In this document: one piece after another, positions 50,601 to 60,634 of the stretch
How the letters are laid out: each line of letters starts with the position of its first letter
How positions within the stretch are numbered: position 1 is the first letter of the stretch
Assembly: GCF_001949145.1 (NCBI RefSeq)
Contig: NW_019091356.1
Location: forward strand, 3,463,747-3,527,746
From: Acanthaster planci
Taxonomy: Eukaryota; Echinodermata; Asteroidea; Valvatida; Acanthasteridae
Length of the DNA stretch: 64,000 nucleotides
Direction: 5' to 3'
The notes under the pieces: generated by a model
The model's input: only the letters and a program-made list of their open reading frames with translations
The model's database searches: none
Told to the model about the DNA's origin: nothing
Program-made: the position numbers and the translations under genes

Positions 50601-53600
50601 TGAAGAAGTCTCCCTGAAAAACAGGGAGACAAACTGCTGAAAGAAGCGAGAGTCTGCAAGGCGCCGCAGGCTCATTGGTTCCAGGGAGTCAGATTTCAAG
50701 GAAAAAAAAATCCTCGCTTTCTGAGTCAGCGGGACTGTGACCAACACACTTTGGGCCAGCAAGCTCCATCCTTCATGAGTACATATCAGCGCTCCGAGAG
50801 AATTGATTCAATAAGTTTCCTCTCCATCTTGTCCACAACTCTTTGTGCTTCAATTTATCAATCAATAAACAAGGGACCTTTTTCTTCCCCAGGAGGTTAA
50901 GGACGCAGGATGTACAAGAACTTGTGTCAGTATCAAACAAAAATATTTTTGGGGGGGTGCGGAAGAAATTGTCATTCTGGCCTACAGTGGCCTGTTCACA
51001 TGCACGCTTGTGCGCAGTTACACCGGCTTTGAAGTTGGTACAATGTCAGCTGCTACATGCTACTTCTCGCTGCTCGCACTGTAAATTGAAAAAAATCAAT
51101 TAACGGAGGCCTCTGTGCACAGCCAGTGTGTGCACCAGACGGGCCAGCCCTGTCAGATGCCCGGCAATGTCACTTTCATCAAGTAATTACCGGCTTTAGA
51201 TGCGGGGACGTTTTGGTAATCAGACGAGATGCCAGCGATGGGCTATAAACAAAGGCACTCTTAGTCAATCTCTGGGGCGAGCTGCGGTTTGTTCGGCGGG
51301 GATCAGTGGATGAAAGATGCATGGAGACTGGTGGACAAGGAAAAAGTAAATAACTGGGAGGGATTCATAAAGAAGTCCCCCCCCCAAAAAAAATAACACA
51401 AGATGTAAGAATCCTTCTGGTAAAATTAGCTCATTTATCATGGCGTTTATGAAAAAAAAATGATGCATGACAATGCACTTTCTGCCGGCCGTTGGAAATG
51501 AACAGAATGTAATACACATTTTACGTTCCTCTTTTGTCAGTGCTTAGGTTTTGCATCTGTTTACCATCAATAACGAAACCTGACCAGGAACTTTGGCAGC
51601 TGCTTTTGGAGGCTTTTTCTTCTTTCAGTTTTGGTTTCATTGCTTGCATCTGACAGCGTGCAGAGTTTTGTATATTTAAGATGTACATCATGTTTGTTTG
51701 TTTGTTTGTTTTTTCGCCACTCTCATCCGAGCGATTGTTTGTCGAGGTAACACAGCATATTCTATTGCTGTTCTGTTCTTCAAGTCTGACATTGATTCCT
51801 GAGGCATTGTTTGTAAAGCACCTTCTGGAATCCTTTGAACTCAGGAATCTCATGCCAAAGTCCTTGTACTTCAACATCCAATGCACCATCCTCCATCCTA
51901 CCAATCCCTCCAAAACCTCTAGGTAGATTTGGAAATGTGGAAGGGTTTCAGGAGAAAAAAAACCAACACACAAAAAAAAACGTGGATCACAGAACTTTGT
52001 TGGTTCGCTGCTTGGGCTACCAGATTCCATTACAAATCCACACACTGCTGTTGTGGGATTTTGTTGGACTCTGCAACTTGCTACAATCAAATCAGAATGG
52101 GGTTGGGGTCAACACCTTTCTAGCAGAGAAGTTGCGGGCAAGGTTTGACAAGCGCTCACTATAAATTTCCCCCCGTCCTCTTATTTGTATCGCACGCTCT
52201 GAAAGGAGCCACCAACTGCACTTTTCAACTTCCCTTTCAGGCGTACGCCAGCACCATCAGGTTACCCAAAGGCATCATGACACAATCTCAAAAGGGGAGA
52301 ACCTACGCAGGAGGATTTTCCTGATTAGGAGTGAGTTGTGAAATCACTGGCCTTCAGAACGTAACGGCTACCGCACGAAATCCCCCTGTGTCTTACGGCA
52401 TGCACGCACCTTGGGCATTGGTGTCTGAGTAATGGGGAATTTCCAACTACAATTCCCCGAGTGTGATCGCGAAAAGGTAAACAGATGGGGGTCAACACAT
52501 AACAAACGGAACAGAAACTGTCCTGGCAAAAATAACTTCTCTAAAGCTGACTGACAAGGTCAAAGAAGTGCACTCTTCTGTACAAACTTTTTAAAAATGG
52601 AGCATTTCCAAATGCTGAAGGTTTCTTAATTTCACAGAAACCTTCAAAAAACAGGCAGTAAAACTATACTGCCCACTATATCAGCTTCCTAAACCAATAA
52701 ATCTTTCAGCAAACTGACACACAGTGTTCTGTCAGCATTTTTTTTATGTGACAGCTTGACTTTTGGTAATTCCGAAAGTAGTGGCCTTATCCCACTGGAA
52801 TCTGGACAGAGTTTGACATGCGGAGTCAGTTTTGACAAACTGTACTGCATGGGGACAATTTCACCGACAAGCACCCCAAGGATCAAGCTTTTTCCAAGCT
52901 TTCTGAGGACGATACTGTCTGATCTCTACAGACCTTTCCCCGTTGCTTACATGTATGAGAAGATTGCACTGTCAAACTCTTAACCACAGGATTTTCTTGA
53001 AGCATAAAGCTTTCGTACTCCGGCTAGAATTGCATTGATCACATACTTAAACAGATCCAAAAATCGGAAATGGCCACGGGGGATTTACACTTACTGTCAT
53101 TTGTCTCACACGGCGAGAAATCAACGATGTTGGAGAAATGGCCGTCGCTGACGTAGCAGTGGCCGACCGGTTCCCGCTCGTCATCCTTCATATCTGCAGT
53201 GTAGAACCACGTGTACCGGGGAGCACATGCCTGAAGTTTACATGCGCCGAGTCAACCAATGGGAGGGGAGGGATTGGAAATTAAATAAAAACTGGTTAAT
53301 TATCACAGCCGACGGTGGGGATTTGGGCGGGAAAAGCGGGGAAATTGGAACAAATGGCATGAGGTAATTGGAAATTGACACCGAACAGGAGGAAACACCG
53401 AACGGGAGGAACAAATCACGGATGGCGATAATTCTCACAGCAGCTAATAGTACATCTAGAAAAATGGAGGTTGGCAGTTATTTCACTCAGTGGTCAGATC
53501 TGGAACCAATTTCCTCCCCTCCCCCCAAAAAACCCCCCAGATTAATCACCTTCACATGGACGCAAGTGCCTAAAATTCAAAGCAACTTGCCGGGGGGGAA

Positions 53601-55699
53601 ACAATGTTACCTTTTTGTCAGATTTGCACGTTAGGCAAAACATCAGCTGCATAAATCCTAGTGCCTAAACCGAATCACGGAAGAAATGGGTAAGGTCCAA
53701 TTAATAGTCAGCTAAAAGTGGAAGGTGTTGGCAACTTTGTGTGTACCGGTAATCAGGGCTTGGGGAACTGATCCAGAAAAGAAAATAAACTAACTCACCA
53801 CTACCCGGCCATCCGGGCCGGCGCTTTTCAGCGATGCGCCAAACCACTGGTGCGATTTGTCAGCAATCTGTCCTCCTCTGTCATCGACAGTGTGACCTGC
53901 ATACAAAGTGAAAATGCTTTCACCTTGAAAGTTTGCTCACATTTGGAATCTGTGTATTTTTTTGGGTTTTTTTTGCGTTTTGAGGAAATCTAACATCTAA
54001 ATGTACTATACAGGACATCCAGTCATGCCACCCTTTGCAAGTGAACAAGTAAAGCAGAGTGCACAGCCTATTCAAATAATAAGGGAATAAATATGTGCTT
54101 AGCCGGTCTTGAACGTGCATTTGAGACCGGCTCAGGAGAATGGATGCGACTAATGCCTAAGCTGCACGTATTTATGCCCCCATTCATAAATACCTTTTTA
54201 TTCAGAGAGTCAAAAGAAGTCAACATGTGATGGATTTCCAATGATTTTGTTCAAAAATTTACTTTCATTTTCTCCTACACCCCAGTCCATTTTATGGTAC
54301 ATTCCTTTTGAAAGTTGCCCAATAGAATCCCCTTCAAATGAACTTGGCACGTGTGTTGCACGTCGATCATGCATCACGTGTACACAGACTCCTGACCAAT
54401 CAGACCCGATTAAACTCTCGTATCCATGTTCTAGCTCATGATTTACCCAACGGACATTATCACTTTTAAGAGGGCATAATCAAATGTTAATTAATACACG
54501 GTCACGTGACATGTTTCGACCAATAGGAATAAAAAAAATGTCTAAGGTATTTATAAATACACATTAAATGTGCCTTATAAGCTCATGAACAGGTGTCCAC
54601 AAAAGCAAAATTACTTGAGTTTATAGATGGTCCTACCGTGAATTTCAGTATAGTTTTATTCCCAGAACATTTTCTTTCAAGTATTTAAATGCAAATCAAC
54701 TGCATTAAAAAATTAAGGTCAAATCTTGAAACTGTGTCTTCACGTGCCCGCCTCACACCCAAACACAATCAAACCCTGGCAGCACAGGACGGGTTGTGCA
54801 AATTCTAGCGCCGCCTGATTTGGTTTGGCTGCGACCCGGCAATGCCAAATGTTTTTTCAGGGATCAAACCTTGCCGGAAGCACCTCTGTCTGACCCACTT
54901 TTGACTGAAGAATTGGACGGCTCTCTCAATTTCCCCCAAAAAGCCTGCCTGGCACGCATGGCACGAGGCCTTGCAAATATTCTCTATTGTGAAGTCAACA
55001 AGAGCGACAACAGAAAACCCAAAAGCCCAAGGTCTCACTGCTGAGGTCACAGAAATTGCTTGTTCGCTGATGCTCGGAAATCAGATGATCTGATTTGTAC
55101 TCATCAATGGGAGTTCATCTTTAACTGATTTACCAGTGCAAAAAAACAGAAATGAGCCACACGGTTTACTTACAAATATCACAATAATGAATGTTACCTG
55201 AGAATATACAATTTACACGTAGTTTCAAAATATCATGATTCCTGTATTCTTAAGTCCATTTCTCCGAGCCCATCACTTTTATAGGAGGAAGATTTTTAAA
55301 AACAACACAGGGGCAATGGGAATTTGAGAAGAAAAAACCCCACATTTCCTGACCTAGTTATCAGAAACTTAAAAACTTTACAACTTAAAAAAAAAACTCT
55401 CTAAAGCCTTGCTGAAATGGGTAAAATAAGCTATGTACCATTTTGGGGAGGATACCACATCTTTTGTTTTTTTTTAGTAGGGGTGTATTAACTTTTTTGA
55501 GTGAGGGGAAGCCAACTTCCTCTTGAATCACATTTCAAATATAAAACAACATCTTTGAAATCCCTTACCTGTTAAGTCAAAGGGTATTTGTTCACAATTC
55601 CCAGGACTTCTTGGTGGATGGACGGGGCATTTATAGACGGCACCCCCTTCGACGACATCAGGTTGTGGAGTCTGTGCTTTGGGTGCGCCCACGAGCAGC
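23581..55699 (-). CDS. Integrin alpha subunit, RGD-binding (alphaV/5/8/IIb, PS2) type; 28 exons, 5' end missing
   Basis: 28 minus-strand exons join in phase to 966 residues plus stop. The order is: beta-propeller from [10 protein letters not shown] (blade 1) through [24 protein letters not shown] and [15 protein letters not shown], with Ca-loops [27 protein letters not shown] and DMDKNKYPD; then thigh/calf domains ([30 protein letters not shown]); a furin-like DRKRRQ; a paired-cysteine segment [13 protein letters not shown]; one transmembrane helix; and CGFFKR with a short tail. No alphaI domain lies between blades 2 and 3. Heavy-light chain cleavage and the blade 1-2 motifs fit the RGD-binding clade; the LWKCGFFKR membrane exit resembles laminin-type alphas. 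It pairs with a beta subunit at the cell surface to bind matrix. Only the signal peptide and about 60-70 N-terminal residues are missing; their exon(s) are probably beyond 64000. Confidence 0.95.
23826..23945 (-). CDS. Integrin alpha transmembrane exon
   Basis: 40 codons: [18 protein letters not shown], then a Leu/Ile/Val-rich helix of about 21 residues containing a GG pair, ending LILWK. Confidence 0.96.
24136..24270. repeat. Dispersed repeat (related copy at about 30336-30460)
   Basis: GTTGTGTCC, GGCTATGGCTGG and CCCATAGACTTGTACATTAT resemble GACTGTGGCTAG, ACTGGCTAGAGGCTACGG and CCCATAAACATGTGCATTAT at the second site. The similarity is moderate and the boundaries uncertain. Confidence 0.4.
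24395..24496 (-). CDS. Integrin alpha exon (membrane-proximal calf-2)
   Basis: 34 codons: [20 protein letters not shown] and [14 protein letters not shown]. Donor GAG|GTAGGA. Confidence 0.93.
24909..25136 (-). CDS. Integrin alpha exon with the heavy/light chain cleavage site
   Basis: 76 codons. A hydrophilic loop ([20 protein letters not shown]) precedes DRKRRQ, a furin-type site expected to cut the chain in two. [18 protein letters not shown] follows and would keep the light chain disulfide-linked. It ends at [12 protein letters not shown]. Confidence 0.94.
25629..25790 (-). CDS. Integrin alpha exon (calf-2)
   Basis: 54 codons including [40 protein letters not shown] and [14 protein letters not shown]. 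Confidence 0.94.
25911..26013 (-). CDS. Integrin alpha exon (calf-2)
   Basis: Encodes [20 protein letters not shown] and [14 protein letters not shown]. Donor GAG|GTGCGC. Confidence 0.93.
26378..26470 (-). CDS. Integrin alpha exon (calf-1/2)
   Basis: Encodes [20 protein letters not shown] and [10 protein letters not shown]. Confidence 0.92.
26687..26766 (-). CDS. Integrin alpha exon (calf-1)
   Basis: Encodes [20 protein letters not shown] and FALSAM. Confidence 0.92.
27159..27242 (-). CDS. Integrin alpha exon (calf-1)
   Basis: 28 codons: [20 protein letters not shown] and NPLIGGTK. The acceptor at GGCGCAG is preferred over an internal TTGCAG because it keeps ITCSDD in phase with the previous exon. 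Confidence 0.9.
27461..27608 (-). CDS. Integrin alpha exon (calf-1)
   Basis: 49 codons: [40 protein letters not shown] and FVRVQRKES. Confidence 0.93.
27773..27837 (-). CDS. Integrin alpha exon (thigh-calf genu)
   Basis: Encodes [21 protein letters not shown]. The C-x3-N-x-C pattern is the conserved genu disulfide loop. Confidence 0.95.
28028..28170. mobile_element. Short TIR element (hAT-like MITE) with 6-bp flanking repeat
   Basis: The left end CAGGGGCGCGAG and the right end CTCACACCCCTG are inverted copies with two mismatches. TTGGAT lies directly outside both ends (28022-28027 and 28171-28176). The CAGGGG termini are those of hAT elements, although those usually make 8-bp duplications. 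It has no coding capacity. A second copy lies at 56706-56883. Confidence 0.8.
28354..28488 (-). CDS. Integrin alpha exon (thigh)
   Basis: 45 codons: [40 protein letters not shown] and VTMEQ. The IRDKLRPI strand is typical of integrin alphas. Confidence 0.94.
28707..28861 (-). CDS. Integrin alpha exon (thigh)
   Basis: Encodes [20 protein letters not shown], then [20 protein letters not shown] and [11 protein letters not shown]. Confidence 0.93.
29262..29317 (-). CDS. Integrin alpha exon (thigh, 56 bp)
   Basis: Encodes [18 protein letters not shown] with a conserved thigh cysteine. Confidence 0.92.
29436..29540 (-). CDS. Integrin alpha exon (thigh domain start)
   Basis: Encodes [20 protein letters not shown] and [17 protein letters not shown] at the propeller-thigh border is conserved in integrin alphas. 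The donor AAG|GTCATT is weak but keeps the phase. Confidence 0.9.
29861..29906 (-). CDS. Integrin alpha micro-exon (46 bp, end of propeller)
   Basis: Encodes [14 protein letters not shown] with split codons at both ends (D and R). Confidence 0.92.
30131..30317. mobile_element. MITE with TAAAGGCCGGTTCATACTT termini
   Basis: The left end TAAAGGCCGGTTCATACTT and the right end AAGTATGAACTGGCCTTTA are inverted with one mismatch. Interior GCGAA-rich blocks also pair. A TA target duplication is possible. It lies in an integrin intron. Confidence 0.85.
30538..30631 (-). CDS. Integrin alpha exon (blade 7)
   Basis: Encodes [20 protein letters not shown] and [11 protein letters not shown]; the fourth calcium loop is DMDKNKYPD. 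Donor CCAG|GTAGGC. Confidence 0.94.
31098..31195 (-). CDS. Integrin alpha exon (blade 6 end)
   Basis: Encodes [20 protein letters not shown] and [12 protein letters not shown]. Acceptor TTATGACAG, donor CAG|GTAGGT. Confidence 0.95.
31377..31479 (-). CDS. Integrin alpha exon (blade 6 start)
   Basis: Encodes [20 protein letters not shown] and [14 protein letters not shown]. The acceptor lies after a T/G tract (GGGGATTACAG), and the phase 0 join to the preceding exon fixes it. Confidence 0.9.
32132..32234 (-). CDS. Integrin alpha exon (blade 5 end)
   Basis: Encodes [20 protein letters not shown] and [22 protein letters not shown] is typical of this blade. Donor GAT|GTGAGT. Confidence 0.95.
33787..33893 (-). 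CDS. Integrin alpha exon (blade 5 start)
   Basis: Encodes [20 protein letters not shown] and [15 protein letters not shown]; the calcium loop DVNNDGLDD is split by the following intron. Confidence 0.95.
34682..34770 (-). CDS. Integrin alpha exon (blade 4, first Ca-loop)
   Basis: Encodes [20 protein letters not shown] and [18 protein letters not shown] is an FG-GAP calcium loop. Acceptor GGTTTCAG, donor AAA|GTGAGT. Confidence 0.95.
34771..37383. other. Integrin intron, 2.6 kb
   Basis: Nothing with coding support; homopolymer runs and a 13-bp tandem doublet (TTCAGGGGTCGGT, about 36603) only. Confidence 0.6.
37384..37470 (-). CDS. Integrin alpha exon (blade 3-4 linker)
   Basis: Encodes [20 protein letters not shown] and PKFDDSYS, leading into the blade 4 repeat. 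Donor AGCG|GTGAGG. Confidence 0.92.
37944..38237. repeat. Foldback with 22-bp terminal arms and internal hairpins
   Basis: Arms 37944-37965 and 38216-38237 pair at 21 of 22 bases (ACCTTACATACCTACTGTGG...). Inside are two hairpins, CTGTGGAC..GTCCACAG (about 38148-38171) and AGTGTGGAC..GTCCACACT (about 38192-38224), built from the same GTGGAC word. Confidence 0.75.
38326..38592. mobile_element. Large imperfect palindrome (foldback element)
   Basis: CGGCGCAAGATGG (38339-38351) pairs with 38568-38580. CATGGGTGCCA and GCAAGCGATACGCCTGC pair with blocks near 38504-38541. The centre is the perfect hairpin CAGGTGCAGG (38441-38450) / CCTGCACCTG (38465-38474). It begins less than 100 bp after the previous foldback. 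Confidence 0.75.
39424..39509 (+). repeat. G-rich purine tract
   Basis: Repeated AGGGG/AAGGGG blocks (for example GGGAAGGGGAAAGGGGAATG) in an integrin intron; multiple G3-4 runs make quadruplex formation possible on the + strand. Confidence 0.6.
40076..40118 (-). CDS. Integrin alpha micro-exon (43 bp)
   Basis: Encodes [14 protein letters not shown] plus one base of the next Gly. Acceptor TTTTTTTCAG, donor CAAG|GTAAGA. Confidence 0.92.
41430..41466. repeat. CT/CA microsatellite
   Basis: CTCTCT runs followed by CACACACA. Confidence 0.9.
41545..41569. repeat. Perfect 10-bp hairpin GGTGATGATG/CATCATCACC
   Basis: Perfect arms with loop TTACG, in a GC-rich island of about 41460-41690 inside an integrin intron that is otherwise AT-rich. 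Confidence 0.6.
42335..42399 (-). CDS. Integrin alpha exon (isolated, 65 bp)
   Basis: Encodes [20 protein letters not shown] and K. It is the only phase-compatible link between the flanking exons: phase 1 in, phase 0 out. It supplies the conserved CQAGFS motif. Acceptor CATTTCAG, donor AAA|GTAAGT. Confidence 0.88.
44688..44768 (+). repeat. G-rich purine tract
   Basis: Runs GGGGGGGGG, GGGGAGGAGAAGGGGGGAAG and GGAGGGAAGGGGGAGGGGAG lie within 81 bases. Confidence 0.6.
46962..47030. repeat. Long hairpin in the largest integrin intron
   Basis: AATTTGCTTCCGCTGATTTA(T) at 46970-46990 pairs with 47002-47022 with one mismatch, and outer TGTACAAA words extend the stem. Confidence 0.8.
47050..47088. 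repeat. Perfect 13-bp hairpin
   Basis: AAAAGATTAACAT (47050-47062) and ATGTTAATCTTTT (47076-47088) are exact reverse complements, 20 bp after the previous hairpin. Confidence 0.85.
52617..52645. repeat. Perfect 10-bp hairpin
   Basis: GAAGGTTTCT and AGAAACCTTC flank a 9-base loop. Confidence 0.7.
53095..53230 (-). CDS. Integrin alpha exon (blade 2-3)
   Basis: Encodes [34 protein letters not shown] and [11 protein letters not shown]. Leaves phase 1, joined to the exon at 42399 across a 10.7-kb intron. Confidence 0.93.
53799..53896 (-). CDS. Integrin alpha exon (blade 2)
   Basis: Encodes [20 protein letters not shown] and [21 protein letters not shown] is a hallmark of the alphaV/5/8 group. 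Donor GTG|GTGAGT. Confidence 0.93.
54101..54132. repeat. Perfect 9-bp hairpin
   Basis: AGCCGGTCT and AGACCGGCT flank a 14-base loop. Confidence 0.6.
55569..55699 (-). CDS. Integrin alpha, first visible exon (propeller blade 1)
   Basis: Encodes [35 protein letters not shown] and EQIPFDLT. The first base completes a codon from a missing upstream exon. Acceptor TTCCGTAG, donor ACAG|GTAAGG. Confidence 0.92.
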
Positions 55700-56705
55700 C
55701 TACGGAAAGATCAATAAGCGAGAATAACTATATTTGGGGGAAAAAAACAACTGCACAGGTTACAGGCCGCGTTGAATCAGGAAGTACTACCCCAAATCAG
55801 TTTTGGTGGAATCCACAAATGTAATTTAGCGACCTAATCCCAACACAAAGTGTCTGTCGCTTTCCTATTTGGAGTTTGTTCAAGCAGCTAGAAAGAGCCT
55901 GCCAGTTTGTGGGAGTTTGTATTAACAAAATTTACGGAGTGAGTTGGGGATAAATTTGAAAAATTCTTTGACAAACTTAAAAAAATAGTCCTTACTACAG
56001 CTACGCGTACGTGGGCCCATACTTGAAAACAAATTCAAATATAAAAACATTATAAACAAATTAACAAACAAATAAATAGGGGGGGGACAAAATTTTAAGT
56101 TGAAAGGAAAGAACTGCTGAATAGGATTTATCTTCTCAAATCCTTTATTTACCACACACCTTGGCCATGAAAAAAAAAACACCCACATATCTTATTTTAG
56201 AATTCACTCCCTCCCAAAATTAGTCAGCAAGCTTTCATAAACACTAAGTCAACACTCCAAAATATCACCACCACAATCTCAGAACTTTGCCAACGGAAGT
56301 GACCCAGTATTTTGTCATGGCATTCGGTTACCGGTTAAAATATTTGCACTGTAGGTGCTCTCATCCTGTTTCCCGGTATCACAAAGCTCCACTTCTTTTA
56401 CGGGTGACAACCCCCATGTACCTGATGTGTACAAACATAACAACTATGAGAATGTTCACCGACAGGACGACGATTTAAGTGGGAACCAGGTGCCCGGTAA
56501 CCGCTATACAACCACCATGTCACACAACGATAAAACAAAGTTTACGTGTACACACCTAGTACTGCACTGTTGTTTTGGGAAGATTCCAATTTTGGGGTTA
56601 CTACGCGAAGTTTGCCTATCGATAAATGTGGATGGTAGTTGATAGAAGAGGTCGGTGTGCTTGCCTGTACAACACTGACAATGTACAGTATGTGTCATCA
56701 GTAAT

Positions 56706-56883
56706 CAGGGGTGTGAGGGGACCACTTAAAATTGAAGCTGAAAACAGCTAGCAAAAATCTGAAATGTAAAAAAGGTTCCCATACTTCTGTACGGACCAGG
56801 TGTACAAAAAAGCTGAAATTCAGGGTCAACATCTAATCAAAAGAAGCTGAAATCCGCTATCAAGCTGAATTCCCACATCCGAG
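56706..56883. mobile_element. Second copy of the CAGGGG-end MITE
   Basis: The core 56776-56837 matches 28061-28121 almost base for base (CAGGTGTACAAAAAAGCTGA...). The left end is CAGGGGTGTGAG; the right end is eroded (CCCACATCCGAG). Confidence 0.75.
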
Positions 56884-57998
56884 TGGTGGCCAAATTGGGT
56901 CATGTCTCCCCATGACAGGTGCATGAAGGAATAAAGGAATACTCTTTGTTTCTGGTTGTTGGAACTCACTGGTTCTCATGACGGTCAGGTATCACTTGGT
57001 TGCATGATTTTCTTTCCAAAACAAACCAACCTGGAAGAATAGCACGCTACCCAAGTGACTTTGTTTTTACCAACTGCCCTCTTCCACACTACCGCGGAAG
57101 GCTCTCTATCCAAATTGCTGTATTACCCGCTACTAACCGTCTACAAAAAAAATTCCAAACTGAAAATTACGAGTCCCTCTCTACAAAGTGGGTCTTGGAC
57201 AATGTGTCAATTGTAGGACTATGAGCTTTCCAATAAACACAGAACCACATCCCTGCCAATTTGTGACAGGAATGGGATATACCTGTGTGCCCTGCACGGT
57301 ATCTCCCATGCCTAGCCTAAGGGTACAGTACACCCCCCAAATGAGACTTTTTTCTTTCCGGGCACATATGCCATACACACCCTGAAGTGCCTCCCTGAGG
57401 TACTGCACACCACCCGCCTGCACACAGCTCAGGATTGGTTAAGCCCCATTGATCTGAGCACATTGATCTTCGTACAGGTGTAACCACCATGTGAATACAT
57501 GTACAGTACATGGCACATGCCCAGCGCAGAATAATACATTACGGACCTGTTAATAACACTGTGCAGTCCATGTATAAAACGGTACAACTGCAAATTTATT
57601 AGATTTAGGCAGAGCAATCAGCGGAATAAATCAATGTATCTTTTCTTTTTCTTTAGTCAATGCAGTCAGGGGACAGCACAGGTAAAATTTTAAGCAGTTA
57701 AGGAGGCATTCTGTACCTTTGAATCAAGTCTTTTGTGATCATAAAATGTCAAGGTCGGGTCTTGAAAAGCATACTGGGGGCCTGCGTTCCTGTACTACTA
57801 CTAGCTTGTAGGTTTGTACATGTACATTACAGTCCATGCCACTCCTGTGTATCTACACTACTTAGGCACATACATGTAATCTTATACATCCTAGATTTGA
57901 TGCACTGAAAAATGTCCGTGCGAGGAATAATTCAGTAAATTTCTGACTGTAAGACTAATCACCCATTGCACATTTTGTTCAGTGCTCAAGTCAGCCAC

Positions 57999-58024
57999 CA
58001 AAAAAAAAAAAAAAAAAAAAAAAA
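57999..58024. repeat. Poly(A) run of about 26 bases
   Basis: Uninterrupted A run; could be the tail scar of a retroposon, but no element is recognisable upstream. Confidence 0.85.
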
Positions 58025-60634
58025 TCAGGAACCACAAAATATTCCCCCTAATAGTTTGTTAATTACTCATATTTTGAGGTTAGGGCTAGACAACAAAAAG
58101 CCCCACTGTAGGGTGGAGGCCAAAATGGTTAGGAATTGACAGGGGCAGGAAGTCGCGGACAATACAAGGATTCATTTCATGTGCGCCCCGCCTCTCCCTT
58201 CGGACTCTACAAAATAACTCACCCCTCATTCACTGGTGAGAAAAATGTGAAGTACCAGCTGCTTGACACAGTGCTGGTGTTGCTATCGATCCCTGTCAAT
58301 TTGCTGGAGGGAGATTTAATATGAATAGCTTATGGGGGGCTCTTTGTGCTGTTTATAAGAAGTATGAGTGTGCCGACCGCAGAGGTCTCTTGTTGCACTT
58401 GTGGCCTCTTGGACAGTTCAATCACGCACCTCGTGCAATAAAGAAGGGTTTACATGTAATGTACATGTACATAGCACATGCCCTGTCCGCAAGTATGGAA
58501 CATATTTTCATGGACACCTTGTGGACACTTTGTAGGCCTATGGGTGGCTGTATGACGGAAAGCAGAGAGAAACATTAACATGCGCATGTGGTTCGGCTTG
58601 GGCTAAATTTCGACAGAATGTGCACAAAGTGGTGTCAAGTTTGCAAACAGGAGAATTACACCGGAGCGCATTATACATCCACTTCCTTCAGTGTTACAGG
58701 AACGTGTTTGCATTTTTATGGCGCACACGCTGCATGTAGAAGGCCATTCCCCAAATCTTTATTGGGCAACTCGATGGAAGCCTATGTCAGCATGCACGTC
58801 CGCATCACTCATGTCCAAGAGTGCAATGCTGGATTACACCTGTCACATGCTGGGCTATCGTACTTTCCTTTCATAATCAATGCTAATTGTATATAACATC
58901 CTCTCCCTTTCCACACCCATCTCCCCCCCCCCAGGGATAGGCAGGTCAAGCAGGGATGTCAGACAGGCCCTTGCAGTGAACCAGGTGTCTGTACATTTAA
59001 TCAAATGCTTCAACACTCTCTCGTATGTATATTCTTCGACAATGAAAACATGTTGGAACACACAGGCTCAGACTCTCTGGCAGTGAAGTCAGTAACATTT
59101 GCATTTCTCAATGCCAGGACCGAGCTCCACAAGTGCATTAGCGTATGTAGAGTTTGCCGTGGATACATTTCAAGATCTCAGGACTACATGTGCTCTGCAA
59201 AGGTATCTCCATCCCTGATTATCTTATCTGCAGTCAAGCCGCATAATCATAATGCATGCTTTGAAATCGTGCAGATTCAACTGCTTTGAAAAGAAAAAAA
59301 TGCATTTTTGGAGACACAACTTCTTGAACATTTTTTTCTAAAATCCTCGATGCGTGTGGTACACATAAAATATAACATTTTGAGGTCTCCCAATGAGAAT
59401 TTTTAATTAAAAAAAAGTACCCCAGATTAGATTGCTCCTTCAAAGGAAAATGTGTTTAAGAATGAGTTCTTTATTCGTATTTCTTCTTTTAAAGTAAAGC
59501 GAGCAGAGTGTCCAAAGTATTACCAAGGCCCAAAGCAGCTAGGCTATATGCTCTGAGGCAACACTGAAGTTCGAAGTTGACTGCAGAAAAAAAAAATCCC
59601 AGTCACGAGAAGAGACAAAGCTTGCATTCCCATCACGTTTGTCCTTCGCCCCTGCTGTTGACTCTTTCATCACAAGTCAACTTTTCCAGCGCAGGTCAGG
59701 CTGCCTGTGTAGCTCTTTTGGCATGCATGTGTATCTTTAATATCCAACCGTACTGCGGTATTTGACATTCCTCTTTCTCTTTTATGTGCGATACTTTTGC
59801 GGTGGCAGACTGTCATGTTTGTTTCGTGGCACCTCTGCACAAAGCACAACTACAAAGAGTTTTAATCGGATTTTTCAATTTTTCACCTCGCCTGACCAAA
59901 CACTGATGAAAAGAGAACCTTCGCTTGGTGATGAGATTCTTCTGACTCTTTGTGACTGAAAAAAAAAAATAGTTATTCCAAGAAACATTTTTCCCTTTTA
60001 GCTCTTTTGAGTTTTATGTGACAGCTGTTTCACAGGTTTGCTAAAGCATGCAACATCAACGGCATCCCGATTTAGGGTTGTAAATTCCTCGCGAAGTCTG
60101 GGGTTGAGATTAGAAAAAAATGAAATCATCGTCAGAAGTTTTGAGAGGCCATACAGCAACACAGAGTCTACAGAATACAATGGTGTTTGCCTGAAGGTAC
60201 CCCTTAAAATACCCATTATTGATTTTTCTGAATCAAGTCTTATACCGAGAAACACCTTCATGATAATCTCAGGATTTTCCAGGTGTTAAACTCAGGATAA
60301 AAAATCCGGGAATCAGGAAAATTCCAATGAAATTGAAACAAATCCTGAAATCGGGACAATTCCTGACACATCTCTCCCTTAAGCTACAAAGCATGCAAAG
60401 ACCTCCTCAGTTTGTCACAAGCATACCTAGACATGTCAGAACACTGACAAAATACATGTACCAAATGATAAGAAACCAATCAACATACAATAAAACTGAG
60501 CAACCTGCTGTCTCTTGATCCAGGGGTTACGGGGGTCAAACTCTGTTCAGTCACTTTTCCCCTGGTCTAATACACACTTGTAATTCAGCAAACGCTGATC
60601 CAATTAATTTGAACTTCTCTCCCTGGCACCTTCA

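Larger units (their letters stand above)
42400..53094. other. Integrin intron, 10.7 kb
   Basis: Contains a single N at 42874, the 44.7-kb G tract, the 47-kb hairpins and several C-run/A-run tracts. The longest frame (51521-52090, minus) has no recognisable domain. Confidence 0.55.

Noticed and set aside
51521-52090. 189-codon minus-strand frame, the longest in the big intron
   Set aside because: No recognisable domain and no phase-compatible join to the flanking integrin exons. About this length is expected once by chance in 64 kb.
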